Of a DNA stretch of 49,312 bases, positions 8,271 through 16,500 are shown piece by piece. Source of the stretch: Brucella daejeonensis (GTDB taxonomy: Bacteria > Pseudomonadota > Alphaproteobacteria > Rhizobiales > Rhizobiaceae); assembly GCF_014199265.1 (NCBI RefSeq), contig NZ_JACIJG010000025.1, positions 1 to 49,312 of the forward strand, written 5' to 3'. The position numbers and the translations under genes were made by a program. The notes below the pieces were generated by a model. It saw nothing but the letters and a program-made list of their open reading frames with translations. It made no database searches and had not been told where the DNA came from. The first letter of the stretch is position 1; the number at the start of each line of letters is the position of its first letter.

Positions 8271-8873
8271 TTATTTCTTTTCGGCGAAAGCCTTGATCGC
8301 GCCGGCGATTTCGTTGCGTGCGGCTTCTGCATTGTCGAAGCCGTTCAGTTCCACCACCTTGCGACCGGCGGGAAGCTGCTTGTAGACGCGGAAGAAAGCC
8401 TGAAGGCGTTCCTGCTCGACCTGCGGCAGATCGCTGATTTCCTTGATATTGTCATAGGTCGGATCGATGTCCGTGGTCGGCACGGCCACGATCTTGTCGT
8501 CCTTGTCGCCGCCGTCGATCATTTTCAGGACGCCGATGGGGCGCACCTTGATGATCGCGCCCGGCACGATCGGTTCGCGGGTATAGATGAGCGCGTCGAG
8601 CGGATCGCCGTCGCCTGCCAGCGTGCTGGTGATCGAGCCGTAATTGGCCGGGTAGATCACCGGCATCGACTGGTAGCGGTCAACGACGATATGGCCGGTT
8701 TTGTCGTCGATCTCGTATTTGGTGAAGCTGCCCTGCGGAATCTCGATTGCGGTGAAGAATTCAGTCCCGTCCTGCTGCTTTTGCGGGTAGTCGAGAAAGG
8801 AAACATAATCGGACGCGGATGCGGCGGTGGCGGCAGTCAGGATGAGTGCCGAGGCGAGCAGTAGCTTTTTCAT
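8271..8873 (-). CDS. ppa: Exported family I inorganic pyrophosphatase
   Basis: Hydrolyses pyrophosphate to phosphate. The family signature DGDPLD is at residues 88-93, preceded by YPANYGS at 74-80, and the rest aligns in order with soluble family I enzymes. The unusual part is the N-terminus MKKLLLASALILTAATAASASDY: a basic start, hydrophobic core and an Ala-Ser-Ala cleavage site, a clear Sec signal peptide, so the enzyme should act in the periplasm. ATG 8873 gives 200 residues; an in-frame start 18 bases earlier would only lengthen the basic end. It is monocistronic, ending at a shared terminator. Confidence 0.88.
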   Translation of the reverse strand: MKKLLLASALILTAATAASASDYVSFLDYPQKQQDGTEFFTAIEIPQGSFTKYEIDDKTGHIVVDRYQSMPVIYPANYGSITSTLAGDGDPLDALIYTREPIVPGAIIKVRPIGVLKMIDGGDKDDKIVAVPTTDIDPTYDNIKEISDLPQVEQERLQAFFRVYKQLPAGRKVVELNGFDNAEAARNEIAGAIKAFAEKK

Positions 8874-8939
8874 GAAACGAACCTTTATCAAGCATTCAGG
8901 ACGGCGGTGAAATACATTGCGCTGCGTAAAGCCGTTTCA

Positions 8940-9938
8940 TTACAGTTGTTTGACGGTTTTATATCGATTGGATGACGGTTCGGCGATGAAGCGCCTGCGA
9001 TATTCCGCCGGGCTGATGCCGATCTTGCGGCGGAAGTGGTGGCGCATGGTGAAGGCGCTGCCGAAACCGGCTGAAGCGGCAATATCGTCCATGCCCGATG
9101 CTCCCGCGCACAGGAGGTGCTTGGCGGTTTCTATGCGTTCGGCGACCAGCCATTCGCCGGGCGTGCTGCCGGTGGCGTCGGCAAAGCGGCGCAGGAAGGT
9201 GCGCGCGCTCATCCCGCATTGTTCCGCCATGCGCTCGATGGTCCAGTCGGCGGCGATATCGGCGCGGACCCGGTCGAGCAGGGGGCCGATCTCCCGGCCT
9301 TCATGCCGCGCGACGGGCCGTTCGAGGAACTGCGCCTGTCCGCCGGTGCGATGCGCGGGCATGACCAGACGCCGGGCGACGGAATTGGCGGCGGAGGGAC
9401 CGAAATCCTGCCGCACGATCTCGATCAGCAGGTCCATCCCGGCAGCGCTTCCCGCCGAGGTGAAGATGCGGTCATGCTCCCGGTAGAGCGAAGCGTCGTC
9501 GGTCTCGATTGCGGGAAAACGCTTGCGCAAGGCATCGGCGTGGCGCCAGTGCGTGGTGGCCCTGCCGCCGTCCAGCAGGCCGGTTGCCGCCAGCACGAAA
9601 GCGCCGGAACAGATGGAAGCGAGCCGCGCGCCGCGCCGGTGCGCCCGGCGCAGCCTTTCGCAAAGGCTTTCCGGCACCGGCATATCCGCGTCCTTCCAGC
9701 CCGGGACGACGATGATATCGGCTTTGTCGATCAGGTCGGGACCATGGTCCGGCGCAATCGTAAAGCCGCCATGGGCGCGCAGCGGCCCGTCCTCGATGGG
9801 GCAACTGGCAAAGCGATACCAGCCCGGTCCCATTTCCGGGCGCGGCAGGCCGAAGATTTCGGCGACGATGCCGAATTCGAAAGTGCAAAGCCCGTCATAG
9901 AGAAGGGCGACGACGAGCGGTCCGGTCGGATTTGTCAT
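8940..9938 (-). CDS. GlxA/FtrA-like transcriptional regulator (DJ-1/PfpI domain plus AraC HTH)
   Basis: A 332-residue protein. Residues 5-190 form a DJ-1/PfpI-like class I amidotransferase fold, with the nucleophile-elbow motif ASICSGAFVLAATGLLDG, here with a Cys in the elbow. Residues about 225-320 form an AraC-type pair of helix-turn-helix units (MSARTFLRRFADATG and GFGSAFTMRHHFRRKIGISPAEYRRRF). Such proteins normally regulate a neighbouring gene, here the divergent rhodanese. The start at 9938 (MTNPTGPLVVALL) is chosen over 9959 because it begins right at the first strand. The effector is unknown. Confidence 0.9.
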   Translation of the reverse strand: MTNPTGPLVVALLYDGLCTFEFGIVAEIFGLPRPEMGPGWYRFASCPIEDGPLRAHGGFTIAPDHGPDLIDKADIIVVPGWKDADMPVPESLCERLRRAHRRGARLASICSGAFVLAATGLLDGGRATTHWRHADALRKRFPAIETDDASLYREHDRIFTSAGSAAGMDLLIEIVRQDFGPSAANSVARRLVMPAHRTGGQAQFLERPVARHEGREIGPLLDRVRADIAADWTIERMAEQCGMSARTFLRRFADATGSTPGEWLVAERIETAKHLLCAGASGMDDIAASAGFGSAFTMRHHFRRKIGISPAEYRRRFIAEPSSNRYKTVKQL

Positions 9939-10022
9939 AATCTTTACGTATATTGGCAATCACGCCAATTGCAAGCCCGCACCCTTATGGCCAAACATGA
10001 CGGGACAGGAAAGGACACCGTC

Positions 10023-10436
10023 ATGTATGGAACGAAAAAATCAGCCGTGACCGCCATTGCGCCTGCGCCGAGCGCGCTGGCGCGGGATCATTTCGCCGCA
10101 GAATTCACGTTCGAGACCGATTGTTCCGATGTGCACGCAGCCTTGTCGGGAGAACCCGATTTCGTGCTTCTCGACGTGCGTGGCCCGGCGCAATTCGCGG
10201 CGGGGCATATTCCGGGCGCGATCAGTCTGCCGCACGGAAAGATCATCGGATCGAAAATGGCGCAATGGCCGGAGGAAACGGTTTTCGTGACCTATTGCGC
10301 CGGTCCGCACTGCAACGGCGCGGCGCGCGGCGCGCTCCGGCTGGCCGCGCTTGGCCGTCCGGTCAAGATCATGGCCGGCGGACTGACCGGCTGGCTGGAT
10401 GAGGGGTTCGAACTCGCGAAAGGCGAACTGGATTAG
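10023..10436 (+). CDS. Rhodanese-like sulfurtransferase domain protein
   Basis: A 137-residue single rhodanese domain. LLDVRGPAQFAAGHIPGAI is the conserved start of the fold and TYCAGPHCNGA contains the active-site loop, where the first Cys is the expected persulfide carrier; a second Cys five residues on is an extra. It ends with GGLTGWLDEGFEL, the usual end of the domain. ATG 10023 follows AGGAAAGGA. It is divergent from the GlxA-like regulator with 84 bases between them, so control by that regulator is likely. The sulfur donor and acceptor are unknown. Confidence 0.88.
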   Translation: MYGTKKSAVTAIAPAPSALARDHFAAEFTFETDCSDVHAALSGEPDFVLLDVRGPAQFAAGHIPGAISLPHGKIIGSKMAQWPEETVFVTYCAGPHCNGAARGALRLAALGRPVKIMAGGLTGWLDEGFELAKGELD

Positions 10437-10450
10437 GATTGAGACAGTTC

Positions 10451-10480
10451 TGCCGCAAAACGGTCTCCCATTTTGCGGCA
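10451..10480. repeat. Perfect inverted repeat between convergent genes
   Basis: TGCCGCAAAA (10451-10460) and TTTTGCGGCA (10471-10480) are exact mirrors around a 10-base loop. It lies between the rhodanese stop and the rpoH stop, which converge. The hairpin could stop transcription, but there is no T-tract outside the stem. The loop resembles the core of the dispersed palindromes. Confidence 0.6.
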
Positions 10481-10506
10481 GTGAAAGAATCGACAGGCTT
10501 TCAGTT

Positions 10507-11418
10507 TCAGGCGTGCGCTTCCTCGATATGGTTCAGCGCCTTCTGCTGCTTGACGGCGGCTGATTTCACCGCTGCCTGCACCTTTTCAAAGGCGCGCACC
10601 TCGATCTGGCGTACGCGCTCGCGGCTGATGCCGAACTCGCCCGACAGGTCTTCCAGCGTCATCGGATCGTCCGACAGGCGGCGGGCTTCGAAGATGCGGC
10701 GCTCGCGGTCGTTCAGCGTGTCCATCGCCTGTTCGAGCATGGAGCGGCGGTTTTCCAGCTCGTCCTGTTCGATCAGCACCTGTTCCTGGCTGCTGCTGTC
10801 ATCGACCAGCCAGTCCTGCCATTCGCCGGATTCGCCTTCCGAAGCGCGTAGCGGCGCGTTCAGCGAGGCATCGCCCGACAGGCGGCGGTTCATGGAAACG
10901 ACTTCATCCTCGCTGACCTTCAGCTTGGTCGCGATCTGCTTCACCTGATCCGGGTTGAGATCACCGTCGTCGAGCGCCTGAATCTTGCTCTTCATCTTGC
11001 GCAGATTGAAGAACAGGCGCTTCTGATTGGCGGTCGTGCCCATCTTCACCAGGCTCCACGAACGCAGGATATATTCCTGGATCGAGGCCTTGATCCACCA
11101 CATGGCATAGGTGGCGAGACGGAAGCCGCGCTCCGGCTCGAAACGCTTGACCGCCTGCATGAGGCCGACATTGCCCTCGGAGATCACTTCGCCGATCGGC
11201 AGGCCGTAGCCGCGATAGCCCATGGCGATCTTCGCCACCAGACGCAGATGGCTCGTCACCAGCCTGTGGGCGGCCTTGGGGTCGGTATGTTCGTGGTAAC
11301 GCTTGGCCAGCATGTATTCTTCCTGCGGCTCAAGCATGGGAAAACGGCGGATTTCCTCCAGATAACGGGTAAGGCCACCGTCACCGGATGTAATGCTCGG
11401 GAGATTCATCTGGGCCAT
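10507..11418 (-). CDS. rpoH: Heat-shock sigma factor RpoH (RpoH1 type)
   Basis: A 303-residue sigma-32 class factor that directs RNA polymerase to heat-shock promoters. Region 2 is clear: EGNVGLMQAVKRFEPERGFRL followed by ATYAMWWIKASIQEYILRSWSLVK. The RpoH box follows (QKRLFFNLRKMK, near residue 130), and region 4 ends in ISRERVRQIEVRAFEKVQ. Alphaproteobacteria often carry two rpoH genes; length and sequence suggest the major one, but I infer this from memory of the family. Its neighbour, an RluD-type synthase on the same strand, is 315 bases upstream, so rpoH has its own promoter. Confidence 0.96.
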   Translation of the reverse strand: MAQMNLPSITSGDGGLTRYLEEIRRFPMLEPQEEYMLAKRYHEHTDPKAAHRLVTSHLRLVAKIAMGYRGYGLPIGEVISEGNVGLMQAVKRFEPERGFRLATYAMWWIKASIQEYILRSWSLVKMGTTANQKRLFFNLRKMKSKIQALDDGDLNPDQVKQIATKLKVSEDEVVSMNRRLSGDASLNAPLRASEGESGEWQDWLVDDSSSQEQVLIEQDELENRRSMLEQAMDTLNDRERRIFEARRLSDDPMTLEDLSGEFGISRERVRQIEVRAFEKVQAAVKSAAVKQQKALNHIEEAHA

Positions 11419-11733
11419 AGAGCACCCTCCTTTATGATTTCAGGTTCCCGTCTGGCGAACCTGCCGCGGGGGACTGCCTCTTGCACTTCCCTCACGCGGG
11501 CCTTCATATATAGGCATGATTTTGGCGAAAACACGATCCTTTAACTCATGAAACAAACTGTCACTACAATGTGAACGTTGCCGCATGGCAAAGGTTGCAA
11601 ACTCGATCTGAATTAAATGGTCTTTGGGGGTGGCGAGCGGCATTCATTGCGACCGCACGCCAATCCTGATGGCGGACCAGCCCGGATTTAAGGGCTGATT
11701 GCCGTTTCGGCAAACCGTGATGGTTGCCAGTAT
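11419..11733. other. 315-base gap: rpoH upstream region
   Basis: No gene is visible. On the minus strand a CTATATAT tract (around 11510-11520) lies about 100 bases ahead of rpoH and could be a -10 region, but I cannot pair it with a good -35 box. No heat-shock consensus is evident. Confidence 0.4.
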
Positions 11734-12738
11734 TTATATAGAGTGTTTTCGGAAGTTTTCCAGAAGGTGCTCCATATCTTCCGGTACGGGCGCCTCGAAG
11801 CGCATCAGTTCCCCGGTGGCGGGATGGGTGAAGGCGAGCAGCCGGGCGTGCAGCGCCTGCCGATGAAATCCTTGCACCGCTTCCTTCAGCGGTTCGGGCA
11901 GCTTGTTGGCCTTGCTCTTGTAGGCGCTGCCATAATCCATGTCGCCGACGAGCGGGTGGCCGATATGGGCCATGTGCACGCGAATCTGGTGGGTGCGGCC
12001 GGTTTCGAGACGGCATTCCACCAGCGAGGCCAGCGCGGTCGCGTCTTCGCGGGGGCCGAATTTTTCCACGGTGCTGTAATGGGTGACGGCGTGGCGGGCA
12101 TCCTCGCGCGCCTCGTTCACCACCGCCTGCCTGGTACGGTCGCGGTGCGAGCGGCCGAGATGGGCATCGATCGTGCCCTGCGGACGCTCGGTCATGCCCC
12201 AGACCAGCGCCAGATAGGCGCGTTCGAGGTCGCCGGTACGGCCATGATCGGCGAACTGCTCGCTGAGATGGCGATGGGCGCGGTCGTTCTTGGCGACCAC
12301 CATGACGCCGCTCGTATCCTTGTCGAGGCGATGAACGATGCCGGGGCGGCGGATTCCGCCTATGCCCGACAAGCTATCGCCACAATGATATATAAGGGCA
12401 TTGACCAGCGTTCCCGTCCAGTTGCCGTTGCCGGGGTGAACGACGAGCCCGGCGGGCTTGTCGATCACGATGAGATCGTCGTCCTCGTAGAGAATGTCGA
12501 GGGGGATGTTCTCGCCCTGCGGCTCGGCAGGCTCTGGCTCAGGCAGCACGACGGCGATTTTCATGCCTTCGCGCAGCTTGTGCTTCGCCTCGCGGACGGG
12601 GGTGCCGTCGACGGTCACATGGCCATCGGCGATCAGGGACTGAACGCGACTGCGGGAGAGTTCCGGCCCCAATGCTGCGGCCAGCCACTGGTCCAATCTC
12701 TTGCCCGCAGCATCGGTGTCGGCAATTAGTTCTTTCAA
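11734..12738 (-). CDS. rluD: RluA/RluD-family ribosomal large subunit pseudouridine synthase
   Basis: Isomerises specific uridines, in RluD the positions 1911/1915/1917 of helix 69 of 23S rRNA. The protein has an N-terminal S4 RNA-binding domain (GKRLDQWLAAALG, then SRSRVQSLIADGHVTVDG) and a catalytic domain with the signature HRLDKDTSGVMVVAKN, whose Asp is the nucleophile. The frame continues upstream to 12807 but that would overlap the divergent gene at 12795. A TTG at 12738 preceded by GGGAAGAG gives 334 residues starting LKELIADTDAAG, so I choose it. Assignment to RluD rather than RluC rests on overall length and domain order. Confidence 0.88.
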   Translation of the reverse strand: MKELIADTDAAGKRLDQWLAAALGPELSRSRVQSLIADGHVTVDGTPVREAKHKLREGMKIAVVLPEPEPAEPQGENIPLDILYEDDDLIVIDKPAGLVVHPGNGNWTGTLVNALIYHCGDSLSGIGGIRRPGIVHRLDKDTSGVMVVAKNDRAHRHLSEQFADHGRTGDLERAYLALVWGMTERPQGTIDAHLGRSHRDRTRQAVVNEAREDARHAVTHYSTVEKFGPREDATALASLVECRLETGRTHQIRVHMAHIGHPLVGDMDYGSAYKSKANKLPEPLKEAVQGFHRQALHARLLAFTHPATGELMRFEAPVPEDMEHLLENFRKHSI

Positions 12739-12794
12739 TTGTCTCTTCCCTTCGTTAACACGCCCCACGCGGGTGCATGAACCGGAGTGATTGA

Positions 12795-13274
12795 ATGCAG
12801 GATCCACATTATCCGAGATATCAGAACCAGCAGGATTCAGGATATCAGGACTATCAGCAGGACTATTACCCGGACGAACCGCCAGCCCCTCCGCTCGATC
12901 CGGCGATGGAACGTGTGCGCCGCAAGATGGTCCGTCTTCTGGCTGTCTCCATCGGCGTCATGCTGATCGGTCTTATGGCGGTGCTTGTCGCCGTTGTCTA
13001 CAAGATCAATCGCGCGCCGGAAACCGCGCCCGCCGATCAGGCCCGCTCCGACATTCCCGGACAGGCCGCGCAGCCGCCCGCCAAGCCGGAACCGCCGAAG
13101 CTGATCGAATCCCAGATCAATCTTGCGCCCGGCACGCGGCTTCTGTCGCAGAGCCTTTCGGGTGGCCAGCTTTCGCTTGAAACGCTTCTGCCCGATGGCG
13201 GCACCGAGCTTATCATCTACGACTATCGCGAATCGCGCATTGTTGGCCGTATCAAGCTTGGCAATGTCGAATAA
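12795..13274 (+). CDS. Small one-span membrane protein (DUF6476-like)
   Basis: 159 residues. The first 45 are rich in Gln, Tyr, Asp and Pro; a single membrane span lies at about 48-72 (LLAVSIGVMLIGLMAVLVAVVYK); a Pro/Ala linker follows; the last 60 residues (from LAPGTRLLSQSLSGGQLSLE) look like a small periplasmic beta domain ending in RIVGRIKLG. The arrangement fits the alphaproteobacterial DUF6476 family, whose function is unknown. It is divergent from the pseudouridine synthase with about 55 bases between starts. No function is assigned. Confidence 0.75.
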   Translation: MQDPHYPRYQNQQDSGYQDYQQDYYPDEPPAPPLDPAMERVRRKMVRLLAVSIGVMLIGLMAVLVAVVYKINRAPETAPADQARSDIPGQAAQPPAKPEPPKLIESQINLAPGTRLLSQSLSGGQLSLETLLPDGGTELIIYDYRESRIVGRIKLGNVE

Positions 13275-13381
13275 GCATTTGTTTGGGAAGCCGCCGTGCC
13301 GGGGAAGATATATTCAAATGTTTCCCGGCTGAAGGATTGCGCTTTTTCGTTTTGGCGATTATATCACCTCCACTGGTTTCC

Positions 13382-13456
13382 GCGCCCATCGTCTAGCGGT
13401 CAGGACGGCGCCCTCTCACGGCGCAAACAGGGGTTCGATTCCCCTTGGGCGTACCA
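13382..13456 (+). tRNA. tRNA-Glu (anticodon CTC)
   Basis: A complete cloverleaf: acceptor GCGCCCA pairs with TGGGCGT; D arm GTCT...AGGAC; anticodon stem GCGCC/GGCGC with loop CTCTCAC, anticodon CTC reading GAG; T arm AGGGG/CCCCT with TTCGATT; discriminator A is followed by an encoded CCA at 13454-13456. Confidence 0.96.
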
Positions 13457-13502
13457 TCACCATCAAATCAGGTAATTTCCGAGCACGGCCATCACTGGCC
13501 GC

Positions 13503-16500
13503 TTACCATCTTGCTTTGAAGCCGACATTGCCCTTGAGCGCATAGCTGTCGGTGAAGTGGTTGAGCGAGGTGTTGATCGAGCCTTCGCCATAGAGCGCAT
13601 ATTTGTTGTCGGCCCAGGCATAGGTGCCGCCGGCACCGATGCCGCCCCACGTATCGTCCCCATAGGTTGCCATATGCGTGCCCGCATAGTTCATGCGCGC
13701 ATCGCCCATCAGTTCCTGATAGAGATTGGCAATGCCGTAGACGCTCGTATTGACCATCAGGCCGTCATCACACTTCCAGGCATTGGCATAATTGGCAGCA
13801 AGACCAAGCCGCGCCGTCAGGCTGTCGCCGTCGCGATTGGAGATGCGCGCTCCGTAGGTGTCATTGAACGTGTCGAAGTCCACCGACGACCACATGAGCT
13901 GTGCCTGGGGTGTCAGCGACCAGTTCTTGTCAATGGCAATACGCTGGCCCGCCTCAAGGCTGAGCGCATAACCGAAGCCCTTGTTGCCGTCCTTGAGCGT
14001 TGGATTGACCGCATCGACGCTCAGATTGCTATCATACCAATTGGCCTGGGCCTGGGCATCGAGATAGAAGCCGGAATTGCCGTACCAGGTGGCGGTTGCA
14101 CCCAGACCCCAGCCCTGCGTCTCGATGGTACCCGAACCATCACCGGTGCGGTTGTCGATGTCCGAATGGGCATTGCCATATTGCCCGGTGATCCCGGCAA
14201 TCAGGCGTCCGTTGTCCCCTTCATAAAATTGGCCATCGACACCCGCCCGCATGATGAGCGTGTCAATGTCATTATGCAGGGTGCCAGCCGTTGAGCCATT
14301 TTCTGCACGATTATGCGCCCCTTCGATGCGACCCCAAATAGCCCGGCTGTCGGTCTCGCCAGCGACAGGCTGATCATTGCCATTGGTATTGGTGGCATTG
14401 CCCCAATAGCGCTCACCCACACGCTGCTGCAAGGTCGGCAGCTTGTTGAGGGCCTGCAGCGTGGCGGTATAAGATTCATAGACAGGAGCGGCCGGGCTGA
14501 AACGACCCGGATTGGGCGGGCAAGTGTTGGTTTTGTGGCAGTCCGGATCGGGGCCGGGCTTGTCATACTGGCTGACCAGATACCAGTTGCCGTCATCAGG
14601 GGTGTTGGTGCCGCCCTTTTGCAGCGTATAGGCATAGGCCGAATCGGTCATGATCGCCTGCTGGCCGTCCTTGGTCTTATAATCTCCATTGAGCGTGAAG
14701 GTACCGCCCGAATTGCCGCCGACATCAATGATCTCGATGCCGTTATTGGTCTTCTCGCCAAAGCCCTTGCGGTTGGTGATGTCGATCTTGCTGTTGCCGG
14801 ACGTATCGCCGCCGACATTCATCCGGTCGGTCAGCGAATTGTCGCCACCGAGAACGGCCGACATGTGCAGCGTGCCGCCATCGCCGTGGTAATCGCCCGA
14901 TACATTCAGCACAGCGCCACCAGTGCCGCCGAAAGTGACATCGCCGCCATTTGAAAGCGCTGCCATCGTCGTATCGAAGCCGCCAAGCTCGAGCGACGCT
15001 CCGTTGGCCACCGTATAGCTTGAAGCGCCCGAGAAGCCGCCTGCCGCGCCCTGCGCCAGAGTGCCCTTGTTAACGGTGGTGTCACCGGAATAGTCGTTGG
15101 CACCATAAAGCACCAGATCGCCATCGCCATTCTTGGTGAGGCCGCCAGTGCCGGAGATCGTGCCGGAGAAATCGCCATGCAGGTTCTGGTTGAGCGTCAG
15201 CGTACCGGAGCCGAGATCAATGTTGCCATCGCCGGACGTCTTGCCGATCAGGCTTCCGACCGTCTCGTTGAAATCGGCGAGATCGAGCGTCGCGCCGCCA
15301 TTGACCGTCACATTGCCCGAACCGAAGGCCGTGTTGGCAATGCCAGCCTGTGCCGTGCCGCCCTTGACCGTTAGGCCGCCAGTAAACGTGTTGTCACCGG
15401 CAAAGGTCGTCGTGCCGGTGCCGTCCTTAACCACCGCGCCGATGCCGCTGATAGCGTTGGCGAGCGTGAAGGCTTGATCCTTGTCTATGACAAGATTGCC
15501 GTGGCCATAGCGCGTGTTTGCAAGAATGATATCGCTGGAGGCGTCAATGCTGCCGCCGTCACCGAGCGTCAGCGTCCCCTCGTTCACCGTGGTGTCGCCA
15601 GTATAGGTATTGGCGCCCGTCAGAATGAGATTGCCAAGGCCGGATTTGTAAAGCCCGTCCGCACCTTCAATGACAGAATTGATCTCGGCGGTGATGTTGG
15701 CGCTGTCCGCCGCACCGTCCCCGACGATGATGACCGGATCGCCGGTGCCGCCAAGCGTGATCGGGCTACCGCTGAGCCGATAGCCGGTGTTCATGAACTG
15801 CATGCCGTTGACGCTTGGCGTAAAGCCCGCATCGATGACGACGTTGCCGCCGCTCTGTCCCGTGCCGGGGTCATTGCCGAAAACGGCGAAGGAATCGTTG
15901 CGCCAGTTGGAGTTCGCCGACCCGTCAAGACCGGTCCAGTTGGTGTTGGTGCCGTCCCATGTGCCGTCACCGCCCTGAATGATGCCGTCATCTCCCGGAC
16001 CATTGCCATCCCAGAAGAAGAAGTCGCGGCCCGCATTGTTGACCAGATTGACTTCATGATCGATGGAGGTCTGCAATTCGAAATTGGACGCATCGTCGCC
16101 TGTGGGCACGCCGCCGATGGTCATGCCATTATCGGTCAGAGTGCCCGTATAGCCGAAGATGCGATAGACGCCGACGCCCATCACGCTGTCCTGATCGATA
16201 TTGAATGTGCCGCCGATGGTCAGATCACCGGTGACGTCGAACAGGGCCTGTGTCGATGGACCGCCATTGAGCGACACATCGACCTGACTGTTATTGTCAA
16301 GCGTCAAGCCTTGACCAAAGGCAAGCTGCTGGCCGGACTGTCCGAACAGGCTGCCGCCATCGGCAATTGTTGTTGCGCCGCCAATCGTGCCATCGCCGCC
16401 GAGCGCGGCACCGGAAGCGACATTGACCGTCTGGGAACCTGCATTATCGCCAAGCAAACCGCCATTGAGCAGCAAGGTGCCCTCATTGACATTCGTATTG

